This document shows positions 54,719-62,737 of a stretch of 64,000 nucleotides of DNA, one piece after another. Every line of letters begins with the position of its first letter. Within the stretch, counting starts at the first letter, position 1. The DNA is from UKL13-2 sp038206765. GTDB lineage: Bacteria > Pseudomonadota > Gammaproteobacteria > Burkholderiales > Usitatibacteraceae. The stretch spans positions 15,164 to 79,163 of the forward strand of contig JBBRAM010000016.1 in assembly GCA_038206765.1 (NCBI GenBank), read 5' to 3'. The translations under genes were made by a program, and so were the position numbers. Below the pieces are notes generated by a model. That model was given only the letters and a program-made list of their open reading frames with translations, did no database searches and was not told the DNA's origin.

Positions 54719-55183
54719 CTATCTGCCCGGCGCGCGTGTTCTTGATGCCGCTTCTTTTTCTGCACGGCCAATTTCGTTTGCCTCGGCAGCGGTCTTTGGC
54801 GCGGCGGCCCTGGCATTGGCCTCAACCACGGCAGCGGCTCCACCCCGCTGGTTCGCCTGCTTGGTGTAATCGGCGATGGATTTTGCATAATCGCGCGTGC
54901 CCTCGTAGCTCCCCTCGCCTGCTTGCGACACTGGGGTTGAGGTTGGCTGTGGTTTGGCACTTACGGCTTTGTAATTTGCAGACATTTCCGCCAACGTTTG
55001 TTTGGACGTTTGCTTGAGACTGGCTTGAACCACCTCAGCAGGATCGTCGCGAATAGGATCCATCGCGGGATCTCCATCGGGTTCAATCATCGGCTCGTGC
55101 TGCGGGTTTTCGCTAGGTGTATCGCCATCGGGCGGCATATCGGGTGCGGGCAGTGGCGTGGGTTGGTTGGCGGGCTGGTTCAT
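54719..55183 (-). CDS. Low-complexity hypothetical protein
   Basis: 154 residues, with TAGGAG before the ATG. It starts with Pro/Asp/Glu-rich acidic sequence (about 1-50), then a Lys/Gln/Ser helical part (ASLKQTSKQTLAEMSANYKA) and an Ala-rich tail. No signal peptide, membrane segment or known domain. Such acidic, disordered, hydrophilic proteins occur in stress clusters; a hydrophilin-like protective role is only a guess. Confidence 0.55.
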   Translation of the reverse strand: MNQPANQPTPLPAPDMPPDGDTPSENPQHEPMIEPDGDPAMDPIRDDPAEVVQASLKQTSKQTLAEMSANYKAVSAKPQPTSTPVSQAGEGSYEGTRDYAKSIADYTKQANQRGGAAAVVEANARAAAPKTAAEANEIGRAEKEAASRTRAPGR

Positions 55184-55278
55184 ATTCGCTCCTAAGATTT
55201 GGTCAGGTCAGGATTATTGTGTTTAGGCTCTGCAGATAGAGGGGTTCAGTACGCGGTGGTGATAGCTGGCACACTATT

Positions 55279-55320
55279 AAATCAAAGCGATTAAGTCAAA
55301 GCGATTAAATCAAAGCGATT
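55279..55320. repeat. 14-bp tandem repeat, three copies
   Basis: Three units of AAATCAAAGCGATT (second with one change) upstream of the low-complexity gene. Confidence 0.9.
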
Positions 55321-55478
55321 AAATCATTCAGCGCCGATTGTTGACGTTTCATCATAGTTTTAGCGCCCCTACGTCTACATCAGCGAAATATAGAATCGCT
55401 TGTCAGCAATGACCTACTGCTGCCACCGTTGCAATCGCTAGCCTGTCAAACCACAAAGCCCTCCCATATAGGGCATCT

Positions 55479-55766
55479 TCAAGCACAAATGCCCCAATCG
55501 CCGCTTCCCGCCTTGAGTTTATCAACCTGCTCGGTATGAGCTTTAGAACTAACCGATACATATTCCCCAGCTGCTATCGACATTGCGCCAGCCACTAAGC
55601 CTGCAATACCGGCGACCAGAACCGCATGATGGGTGGCACTTGCTGCTGCAGCGCCCACGATGATACTGCCGGTTCATAAAATGCCGTCATTCGCCCCGAG
55701 GACAGCAGCCCTGCGCCCACCGATATGCTAGGTTTTATGTTGTTCGGTCGTGGCGCCTGCGCTCAT
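55479..55766 (-). pseudogene. Remnant of a VIT/CCC1-family Fe2+/Mn2+ transporter
   Basis: A minus-strand frame beginning MSAGATTEQHKT is broken by TAG at 55730-55728 and TGA at 55676-55674 but keeps the VIT family signature on both sides of the stops: HIGGRRAAVLGANDGIL, then GSIIVGAAAASATHHAVLVA, GIAGLVAGAMSIAAGEYVSV and SSKAHTEQVDKL. After this the similarity ends and a stop follows at 55481-55479. Intact relatives are about 230 residues, so 95 codons with two stops mean a truncated, decayed gene. The family moves iron or manganese. It lies in an otherwise gene-free gap (55184-55849). Confidence 0.85.
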
Positions 55767-55849
55767 ATTGTGGTCATTTCAAACTCGGATACGATGCAAA
55801 TGTTTCAGATTATTTTATGATCGTTAAAGCCGATTCCAAAACGCACCTG

Positions 55850-56212
55850 CTACACCAACTGATGGCCAGATTGGTGGCGTTTAATTTTTAGTTTGAGCGT
55901 GGCAATCTCCTCTAACAAATCGACCAGCAATGCAGCCACCTCCGGATTTGCATCGAAATCACGTTCGAACGAAATGAGTTTTCTCGCGCGCGAAAGCGAC
56001 AAACTTGCGAAGCGCCAATCGCTTTCATCAAGGCTGATTTCAGTGCTCACGCAGCTAAGCAGCCCCTCTTGTACGTGCTCAACGATCCACATGCGTTCAA
56101 CTACGCAAGCGCAGGCAAGCTCATCGATAGTGAGATGTATTTCGTCGATCATCACGCCATTAATAAGCGTTTGGCTAGTCGTCACAGGGTTGTCCATAAA
56201 AGGGTTGTTCAT
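55850..56212 (-). CDS. cbpM: Chaperone modulator CbpM
   Basis: 120 residues from the ATG at 56212; a TTG at 56233 overlapping cbpA is less likely. MerR-like helical start IDEIHLTIDELACACVVERM, then IVEHVQEGLLSCV and a C-terminal helix DLLEEIATLKLKIKRHQ, as in CbpM. It binds the J-domain of CbpA and inhibits it. It directly follows cbpA, as in E. coli. Confidence 0.9.
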   Translation of the reverse strand: MNNPFMDNPVTTSQTLINGVMIDEIHLTIDELACACVVERMWIVEHVQEGLLSCVSTEISLDESDWRFASLSLSRARKLISFERDFDANPEVAALLVDLLEEIATLKLKIKRHQSGHQLV

Positions 56213-56229
56213 CAGCACACTCCAAAAAA

Positions 56230-57258
56230 TCAAGCACCGCCAGGAATTGCGATGCGCGGATTAAACGCCATCTCGCGCGCCATCGTTTCGTATATTTCAC
56301 GAGCACGTTCGGTATTAGCCGGCGGCAACAGCAGTAACAGTTCAAGGTACAGATCGCCCGGCGGATCGCCTTGTGCTCCGGCGGGAATGCCGCGTGCTTT
56401 CAAGCGAAGTTTTTGTCCGGTTTTTGAACCCGGCGGAATCTTGACTTGAACCGTACCAGATGGGGTAGTTGCCTCAATCTCCCCGCCCAGCGCGGCTTCC
56501 CAAGGTGTTACCGGCAGCAATCTAATAACATCTCGACCATCAACACGATAGCTGGCGTCTTCTGAAAACTGAATTTCTAAATACAAATCGCCATTTAGGC
56601 TGCTGCTGCCACTGTCTTTGCCACCATCTTTGCCACCATCACTACCGTCGTAACCCGCGCTACCTTGTCCCGCGAGCCTAATCTGCTGCCCCGCTTTTAT
56701 GCCTTTGGGGATTTTCACTGCTAGCGTTCGCTCATCATTAACGACTTGGCCACTATCACCCAGACGCGGTGCGCGTAGCGTGATCGTCTTGGTGCTGCCC
56801 TCATATGTGTCAGCCAAATTAATGACAACTTTGGCGTGATGATCTTCGCCCCGAACGGCGCGCGCGCTTCGTGCCTGGCCCCCGGCGCGCCCTTGAGACA
56901 TCTGGCTGAACATGCTCGCAAAAAAATCGCTGAAGTCGTGGTCGGTACCCGCGCTGTTGCCAGCGCGACCACCCGTGCCATTGCCGGTAAATTCAAAACC
57001 AGCATCCCAATCTGGCGGAGGCCGGAAATTCTGTCCCGCATGGTTTCCGCTACCCAAGGCATCGTAGGCAGCTCGTTTCTCAACATCCGATAAAATCGCG
57101 TTCGCTTCGTTAATTTCTTTCATGCGCACCAAGGCATCCGGCTCTTTGCTAACATCCGGATGATATTTTCGCGCAAGCTTGCGATAAGCTTTTTTAATCG
57201 CCGCTGCATCGACCGACTTATCGATGTTGAGAATTTTGTAGTAGTCCTTAAACTCCAT
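56230..57258 (-). CDS. cbpA: DnaJ-like co-chaperone CbpA
   Basis: 342 residues. J-domain at 1-70 with HPD at 33-35 (KYHPDVSKEP), a Gly/Phe-rich linker, then two DnaJ C-terminal substrate-binding domains (TLRAPRLGDSGQ and VQVKIPPGSKTGQKLRLKAR). No zinc-finger domain, as expected for the CbpA type. It stimulates DnaK and binds curved DNA; in E. coli it is a stationary-phase protein. The Gly/Ser/Asp-rich GSDGGKDGGKDSGSSS run near 210 is a local repeat. Confidence 0.95.
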   Translation of the reverse strand: MEFKDYYKILNIDKSVDAAAIKKAYRKLARKYHPDVSKEPDALVRMKEINEANAILSDVEKRAAYDALGSGNHAGQNFRPPPDWDAGFEFTGNGTGGRAGNSAGTDHDFSDFFASMFSQMSQGRAGGQARSARAVRGEDHHAKVVINLADTYEGSTKTITLRAPRLGDSGQVVNDERTLAVKIPKGIKAGQQIRLAGQGSAGYDGSDGGKDGGKDSGSSSLNGDLYLEIQFSEDASYRVDGRDVIRLLPVTPWEAALGGEIEATTPSGTVQVKIPPGSKTGQKLRLKARGIPAGAQGDPPGDLYLELLLLLPPANTERAREIYETMAREMAFNPRIAIPGGA

Positions 57259-57522
57259 GTGCTGCGCCTTTTTATCGTTTTTAAAGAATTGAGCCGCTAC
57301 ACTGAACGCCAGTTGGTGAGCTTAAAGCATGGCGCTTTTTGTCATCGAATCAAGAATCAATTTTACAAATGATTTGATTTGGCTATTTAGCGATTCAACA
57401 TCGTCGGTTTGGGTTCATGCCGCACACATAATTTTCCCGTCGCTGTATGAATGAGGCTAGCAATAATAATGGAGCGGTTATGTTGGCGAGCCGTTGGCGA
57501 ACATCAGTTTGTATTGATAGCG

Positions 57523-57765
57523 TCAAAATAGCCCCAAACGATCGTCAGCAATAGAAATGCCCGCCGCCGAGTCCATTGGTGTTGGCATTCGAAATGAAGA
57601 CGCCAAGTCAGTCAGCGATGCGGCAACAACCAGCCACCGTAACGCGGGATTGGACGTCCGCAGCTGCCCATTGGTTGGCAAAAAATGAATATCCTCAATG
57701 CGCCACGGCGGCTGGTTTGGCATAATGCGTTTCGCAAACTGATCAATAGCCGAAGAACCATTCAT
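57523..57765 (-). CDS. Small hypothetical protein
   Basis: 80 residues. AGGAAAAG lies seven bases before the ATG at 57765, which is the main support for it being real. No signal peptide; one moderately hydrophobic stretch (ALRWLVVAASLTDLASSF). No domain is recognised. It stands alone between the PRC-barrel gene and cbpA. Confidence 0.45.
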   Translation of the reverse strand: MNGSSAIDQFAKRIMPNQPPWRIEDIHFLPTNGQLRTSNPALRWLVVAASLTDLASSFRMPTPMDSAAGISIADDRLGLF

Positions 57766-57893
57766 CGCTTTTCCTATGAATGCTTACGTTGTTCGTCCAA
57801 GCCTTGCCACATCTCCACCTGTCAGCATCCGTTGTAGTCCGGCTATTCCAGCCATGTCGCGGGCAATCATTTAATCGCCAATGCCTCACCTAT

Positions 57894-58706
57894 TCAGCCA
57901 GATTTCTTTTTGGCAGATGCTGAGTGCGCGGCTGGATAATCCCAATACCCTTTACGGCTATAAGAATGATGTAGCGCCTCCTCGTAACCTCGATCAATCG
58001 TTAACGCCTCGTAATACTCGGGGCTATTTTTAATCTGCTCTCGGGTAAGTGATACCTTTACCGTGCTGGTGGCCCAGTCAATTGCGTCGATCCAAAGTGT
58101 AGAAACCAACACCTTCTTGCCTCCCGGCCACCAATTGCGGGTGTCGATCACCAAGTAGCGAATCGCCCATGATGCATCATCAAACACGAAGTCCATCACG
58201 TGGCCGATGCTGTCGTCGGTTGCTTGGATATCATAGCCAGTCACCTTGATGCTGCTCCGTAAATGCACATCATCATTGCGGTGCTCGCGTTTACGGATGA
58301 CTTCATTTGCAGCAATTTGCAGGGGGGTCTCCGAGTACGGCGACATCATGGGGAACGCGCCAACTCCCCACATGCCACCGCCATCCCAATATTCAGGAAA
58401 TGCGTAATAGTTTGAATACTCGATTTCATGCTGGCGAGAAACCGGCTTGTGCGTATCAATATCGGGACTTCCCTCGACCTGTTTGCGGGTCAGCGAAACA
58501 TAAATATCGTTGTCGTCCGCCAGCGATTCTTTAACCGAGTAAGGTGAGATCAACACCTCGCGCCCCGGCAACCACTTGCCCGTATCGACGACTAGGTAAC
58601 GGATCGCCCAAGACTGGTCGTCAAAAAAAGCCGACGCGACGTGGCCGATTTCACCATCGGTTGCGTTCACGCTAGCACTAACAATCTGACTAAGACTTTT
58701 CAACAT
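57894..58706 (-). CDS. Protein with two PRC-barrel domains
   Basis: 270 residues with AAGGAAA upstream. Two copies of a PRC-barrel are visible, at about 12-75 (ATDGEIGHVASAFFDDQSWA) and 158-230 (ATDDSIGHVMDFVFDDASWA), each followed by IRYLVVDT/IRYLVIDT and a W-P-G turn. The middle holds SNYYAFPEYWDGGGMWG. No signal peptide. PRC-barrel proteins occur in stress clusters and in RNA or photosynthetic complexes; the role here is unknown. Confidence 0.92.
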   Translation of the reverse strand: MLKSLSQIVSASVNATDGEIGHVASAFFDDQSWAIRYLVVDTGKWLPGREVLISPYSVKESLADDNDIYVSLTRKQVEGSPDIDTHKPVSRQHEIEYSNYYAFPEYWDGGGMWGVGAFPMMSPYSETPLQIAANEVIRKREHRNDDVHLRSSIKVTGYDIQATDDSIGHVMDFVFDDASWAIRYLVIDTRNWWPGGKKVLVSTLWIDAIDWATSTVKVSLTREQIKNSPEYYEALTIDRGYEEALHHSYSRKGYWDYPAAHSASAKKKSG

Positions 58707-58804
58707 AATGTGTTTCCTTCAGTTAAATAACTATTAGAGGCGGATACGTTAATGCCAAGTGTCTATTCGTGTTCAATGAACTTCAGGCGTGGCGCTGCTG
58801 GATT

Positions 58805-59227
58805 TTATGTTGCCTCTTTGGAGGAGACATTTGGTGAATCTGAACCAGTGGGCAGCGCACGCGTGCCGGCCATTTGGTCATATTTTGCAAAATATTTTTT
58901 TGCCAACGCCACCAACTGGCCGTCGGTTGGACGGTCGACAATTTCCCAGCCAACAATGCGAAACGCAGTGGTGGGGCGGTGCTTGGTGGCGTAATGGCGA
59001 AAATCGGCTATTGCGGTATGTGAGCCAGTGACAACAATTTCACCAACGTCGGCTAAGTCGTCACACACCTCGCCAAAAAACTCGTGTTCGGTACGAACAG
59101 TACTGTTGTGCTGCGGGGTATCGTGCTTGTGGGCATGAACCTTTTGCGAATCAACGCTATCGGCGTTGAATTGCAGAATCTTCGCGTGTTGATGATCGAT
59201 TAGTACAACGCAATGAAAGTGCGACAT
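58805..59227 (-). CDS. eRF1/Pelota-like domain protein (translational-machinery type)
   Basis: 140 residues with AAGGAATAG upstream. It starts HFHCVVLIDHQHAKILQFNA, continues with a His-rich HAHKHDTPQHNSTV and DLADVGEIVVTGSHTAIADF, and ends with the GWEIVDRPTDGQLVALAKKY motif. This is the short eRF1/Pelota domain family found in proteobacterial stress clusters. A ribosome-linked role is suggested by family naming only. Confidence 0.85.
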   Translation of the reverse strand: MSHFHCVVLIDHQHAKILQFNADSVDSQKVHAHKHDTPQHNSTVRTEHEFFGEVCDDLADVGEIVVTGSHTAIADFRHYATKHRPTTAFRIVGWEIVDRPTDGQLVALAKKYFAKYDQMAGTRALPTGSDSPNVSSKEAT

Positions 59228-59316
59228 GGCTATTCCTTTGGTTTGCCCGGCAGCCGGACGATGTTTGACTAAAGCGCTGTCTGTTGATCTACAAATTGTA
59301 GGTTGCTCCCTGACAT

Positions 59317-59883
59317 TTAATGCCCGGTTGTGTCTGCTCGCCGCGTAGATTCAAATAAGAACCAGGTGCGTCGTTCCGTTTCATCAATCCATACTTCGAT
59401 CAAACTAGCACTCGCGATATCGCGATGTTCGTTACAAAGATCATGAACGGCACGAAAATTGGCGGCGAGCGTTTTGTTGTCATCGCGCAGTTCAGCCAAC
59501 ATGTCGGATGGCTCAACATAGTCGGCGTCGTTATCAAGGACGCGCTGGGTGCGGGCAATGTGACCGATGGAGCGTATGGTCTGCCCGCCGACTTTCCGGA
59601 TTCGTTCCGCAATCGGATCAGTCATCGCAAACAGTTGTTCTGCCTGCTCGTCCAACATCAAGTGGTAATCGCGAAAGTGCGGGCCGCTCATATGCCAGTG
59701 AAAGTTTTTTGTTTTGAGATAAATGGCGAATACATCTGCCAAAATAAGGTTCAACCCGGCTGCGATATCTTTCGTTGCCGACGATTTTAAATCGGTAGGT
59801 GTCGCTAATGGTGCCGCGCGGCGTTTCTTTAGATTCTGCGTTTTCTGCATTTTCTGCGTTTTTTTCAAGTCGGAACTCTTCAT
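59317..59883 (-). CDS. dps: Dps family DNA-binding ferritin
   Basis: 188 residues with a Lys/Gln-rich extension of about 35 residues (KKTQKMQKTQNLKKRRA). Ferritin-like domain: LADVFAIYLKTKNFHWHMSG with the ferroxidase His, YHLMLDEQAEQLFAMTDPIA with Asp/Glu, then RVLDNDADYVEPSDMLAELR. Dps binds DNA and oxidises iron with peroxide, protecting DNA under starvation and oxidative stress. The basic tail, repeated KTQK, suits non-specific DNA binding. Confidence 0.93.
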   Translation of the reverse strand: MKSSDLKKTQKMQKTQNLKKRRAAPLATPTDLKSSATKDIAAGLNLILADVFAIYLKTKNFHWHMSGPHFRDYHLMLDEQAEQLFAMTDPIAERIRKVGGQTIRSIGHIARTQRVLDNDADYVEPSDMLAELRDDNKTLAANFRAVHDLCNEHRDIASASLIEVWIDETERRTWFLFESTRRADTTGH

Positions 59884-60262
59884 TTAAATTTTCCAAAAAA
59901 GTGGTTACGCGGCTGATTCACGAAAGCTGATTCACAAGAGCTGATTCACAAGAGCTGATTCGCAAAAGCTGCATCGCAAGGGCTCCATCACAAAAGCGTT
60001 AAGCCACGAGCATGAGGTTTGCAAATGCCAACGTCTGTACGCTGGCATACATAGCTGCGATGAATATGAATTGATTGCGGCTTGAGTCCGGGAACTTCAC
60101 TATTTTTTCGCAACGGCCATGACGAGACAGGCGCGGTATCCTGCCTTCTGGCAGCTAACGGCCAACACCTAATCTGGCATGACAGGTGGCGATGCTCAAC
60201 CGGACGTAAGTCCGAATCGGGCCAAGGACCCGACCCAGTTTAGAATCTGGCCACTTTTTGTT
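59884..60262. other. Gap between dps and the GGDEF gene
   Basis: 379 bp: a 14-bp repeat array, then no gene. Two adjacent small hairpins lie at 60201-60232 (CGGAC-GTAA-GTCCG and a CGGG/CCCG stem), just after the GGDEF stop on the minus strand; they could be the transcript end. Confidence 0.4.
59912..59995. repeat. 14-bp tandem repeat, six copies
   Basis: Six units of the GCTGATTCACAAGA type, increasingly diverged to the right, immediately upstream of dps (start 59883). Confidence 0.92.
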
Positions 60263-61237
60263 TCATTTCCCGCCGGAAGGGGCATACAGCGCATAACCTT
60301 CAGTGGTCTGCTTTGCGGCATACATCGCCGTATCCGCATTTTTCAGCAGATCGGCTGCCACCTGCCCGTGGGCTGGATAAAGAGCAATGCCGATACTGGC
60401 GGACAACGAGATCTTTTCATCTCCAACCTGATAGGCTATCGCCAAATTGCTATTGATCTTGGTCGCAAGGTTGACCGCGCTCGCCGCGTCTTTAATATCG
60501 AGCATCAAAACTAAAAATTCATCCCCGCTGCGGCGGCTGACGGTATCGCCCGCGCGAACTTGCAACTGCAATCGTTGCGCGATCATCGAGAGCACGCTAT
60601 CACCAACATCATGGCCGAATGTGTCATTGATTTGCTTAAATTTATCGAGGTCGATAAACATCACTGCAAATAATCGCTGATGACGCTTTGCCTGCGTTAA
60701 CGCGATACCTAAGCGGTCGTTAAACAGCGTCAAGTTTGGCAGCCCGGTTGCCGCATCATGCATTGCCCTGTAGGCCGATTCCGCCTCCAACGCTTGGCTT
60801 TCGGCCAAGGCGGCATTGGAAACATCGAGTGCGGTATACAAGTTCTTTCGGATATCAAGCTCTTCTGTCAGGGACTTGTTTACGGTCGCCAACTCATCCA
60901 CACACTCCTGCACTTTGCCCTCAATTGCTTCGTTTTCAGCGATAGCCAGTTTGACCTCATGAAGCGGTGCGCCCATCGCAACGTCCCTTGCGAGCACCGC
61001 ATTCACGATTGACAGCCCGATCGCACATTCCTCAACTTTTTCTTTAACTTGCTCGGTTTGATCGAGCGCGTCAACCAAAACGGCATGGCTTTGTGATGTC
61101 AGCTCCGAAAGGGACAGTGCCCCTGATGCAGGCGATGGCGCTAATGGATCGACGAGGATGAGCGGTTGGGCATCAACGGGCAGCAATGGAATATCGGATT
61201 GAAGTGACGGTGCTAGCGGGGTTTGTTTAGATTTCAT
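60263..61237 (-). CDS. Diguanylate cyclase (GGDEF domain)
   Basis: 324 residues from the ATG at 61237 (AGGG upstream); an ATG at 61285 would add 16 residues. No membrane segment. A helical N-terminal region (about 35-150, EECAIGLSIVNAVLARDVAM) resembles a coiled-coil signalling helix and leads to a GGDEF domain at about 165-320: HDAATGLPNLTLFNDRL, DLDKFKQINDTFGHDVGD, and active site RRSGDEF with Ser in the first Gly position. The inhibitory I-site RAGD is five residues before it. It should make cyclic di-GMP in the cytoplasm. No EAL domain. Confidence 0.93.
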   Translation of the reverse strand: MKSKQTPLAPSLQSDIPLLPVDAQPLILVDPLAPSPASGALSLSELTSQSHAVLVDALDQTEQVKEKVEECAIGLSIVNAVLARDVAMGAPLHEVKLAIAENEAIEGKVQECVDELATVNKSLTEELDIRKNLYTALDVSNAALAESQALEAESAYRAMHDAATGLPNLTLFNDRLGIALTQAKRHQRLFAVMFIDLDKFKQINDTFGHDVGDSVLSMIAQRLQLQVRAGDTVSRRSGDEFLVLMLDIKDAASAVNLATKINSNLAIAYQVGDEKISLSASIGIALYPAHGQVAADLLKNADTAMYAAKQTTEGYALYAPSGGK

Positions 61238-61398
61238 CGATGGTGCCCTAGTCAATTGATGGATGCGATTAGCTCTCCGAAGCATGCTATCCAGAGCAGC
61301 GTTTCCGATTTTGCTCGGCGCATTTTCAACTATTTAGTAAGGATCGTCTGTTGGCTAACGCACCGAGCGCAACCGGCTGACCGCCCTGACGAACGACT

Positions 61399-61506
61399 TT
61401 AATCCGGCTCTTCGTCAACAAACCAATTTACAAGGGTGCGCAGGAAGCCAATCACCAGGCTGCTCACAACATCAAAAATAACGCCACTATGTGTGATACC
61501 GCACAT
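61399..61506 (-). CDS. Possible 35-residue membrane peptide
   Basis: In the long gap upstream of the GGDEF gene a minus-strand ATG at 61506 opens MCGITHSGVIFDVVSSLVIG and ends WFVDEEPD. A GCGGA lies six bases before the ATG. The central part is hydrophobic. It could be a real small protein or a chance frame; no homologue is recognised. Confidence 0.25.
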   Translation of the reverse strand: MCGITHSGVIFDVVSSLVIGFLRTLVNWFVDEEPD

Positions 61507-61759
61507 ATTTGATCCGCTGCCCCTTCCATAATGACTACTTGTTAAATAGCTCTTGTTCTACAGTACGCGGCATTTTTTAATGAATGAGTTGCCAAAAAGA
61601 GATTTGTCCAACATGCAGGAACACAGCTTTTCTGTTCCCGCTGGATATCCTCGGAAGGTTACGACTAAGGAACACAAGTAAGGGCAAATAGACGCAAATA
61701 GGGGCAGGCAACAAAACCCGAGGGAATTACAGTTATCAACTTTAAATGGGAAACAGAGC
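61507..61759. other. Gap before the double-BON gene
   Basis: Together with 61238-61398 this is the divergent region between the GGDEF and the double-BON genes. A 6-bp stem GGAACA/TGTTCC lies near 61618-61640. No certain promoter. Confidence 0.35.
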
Positions 61760-62392
61760 TTGAAAATATTTTTATATGCGATGTTTTGCAGTGGAATCTG
61801 TTTGCTAACCGGCTGTAACCGGTTAGCGGCGGAGTCCGGGCCTGATGCTAAATCGAATCCGCCGAATCCTCTTTTTAAATCATGGACGGCGTCGATTGAC
61901 GATACCGTGGTGACGGCGAAATTAAAATTTAAACTGCAGGAATCCGCCAGCTTGAACGATCTCGATATTAGTATTGAAACCCGCGCCGGTGTGGTGACGC
62001 TGCGTGGTACAGCGGCGAATCAGGCACAAATCGATCTAATCACATCAATGGCGCAAAATATTGAAAAAAGCAAAGGACTCGATAATAAAATTGTGCTCAG
62101 AAATAGTAGTGGCGCCAGGCAAGAAGTAGCCAACAAAACAGCGGTAAACAATGCGCTGGCAGAAAAAGTGCAGAGCGTATTGCAGACAGACCTTTATGTG
62201 GACAGTGGCAAAATGATTGTGGCTGCCGATAGTGGCAAGCTCGCGGTAAGCGGGTTTGCCAGCAACCAAGCGCAAATTGACCGCACCATTGATATCGTCG
62301 CTCGGGTCGATGGCGTGAAAACAGTCATGAATAATTTGGTGGTTGAGAACACAACTGGCCTACGATCTGTCGTCGCGAAGCCTGGCCGTTAG
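61760..62392 (+). CDS. Lipoprotein with two BON domains, TTG start
   Basis: 210 residues from a TTG at 61760 (GGAAACAG upstream); this start gives a proper signal peptide (basic start, then LYAMFCSGICLLTGC lipobox), whereas the first ATG at 61781 would lose the basic residue. Two BON domains at about 45-115 (DDTVVTAKLKFKLQESASLN, AGVVTLRGTAANQAQIDLI) and 128-200 (KLAVSGFASNQAQIDRTIDI). It is probably a periplasm-facing lipoprotein. It is the third BON gene of the island. Confidence 0.85.
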   Translation: MKIFLYAMFCSGICLLTGCNRLAAESGPDAKSNPPNPLFKSWTASIDDTVVTAKLKFKLQESASLNDLDISIETRAGVVTLRGTAANQAQIDLITSMAQNIEKSKGLDNKIVLRNSSGARQEVANKTAVNNALAEKVQSVLQTDLYVDSGKMIVAADSGKLAVSGFASNQAQIDRTIDIVARVDGVKTVMNNLVVENTTGLRSVVAKPGR

Positions 62393-62667
62393 CGTCAAAC
62401 GCTAATTTAGTAAGGATTCCATAAGCGGAATTTTCTTAGCAAGCGGTTTTTCGACAACGAACCAAGACTACAAACGCGCCAACGCCGAGCCAACGCCAAA
62501 TTAAATTGCATCAACTCGCCGCAAATCAGAGAATAGAAAATCGCAATCCATATTTATGCGCTTAATGTTCGCTACCGCACAGAAATTTAAAACCATCGAG
62601 AGCAAGATTGATTCCGGTGCTGAATTACCTCCCTTTTCGGCACCTGAGTGTAATAGCTGAGTGATTC
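62393..62667. other. Gap before the orphan terminator
   Basis: 275 bp after the double-BON gene with no recognised gene. A 34-codon frame (ATG at 62555) ends just before the terminator but has no ribosome-binding site. A short transcript ending at the terminator is possible. Confidence 0.3.
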
Positions 62668-62712
62668 GCTCGGTAACGATGAAGTCGTTACCGAGCATTT
62701 TTTATTTTTTCA
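62668..62712 (+). terminator. Strong intrinsic terminator
   Basis: GCTCGGTAACGA (62668-62679) pairs perfectly with 62685-62696 around TGAAG; ATTTTTTATTTTTT follows, so it works on the plus strand. It lies 275 bp after the double-BON gene and just beyond the 3' end of the minus-strand Crp/Fnr gene. Confidence 0.92.
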
Positions 62713-62737
62713 CCGTCGCTTTTACCGGCCCGTTCGC

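Noticed and set aside
59912..59995. The 14-bp repeat as a CRISPR array
   Set aside because: Units are directly adjacent with no spacers and are too short; there are no cas genes.
60201..60232. Two small hairpins after the GGDEF gene as a cyclic-di-GMP riboswitch
   Set aside because: They lie downstream, not upstream, of the gene and lack the conserved riboswitch core.
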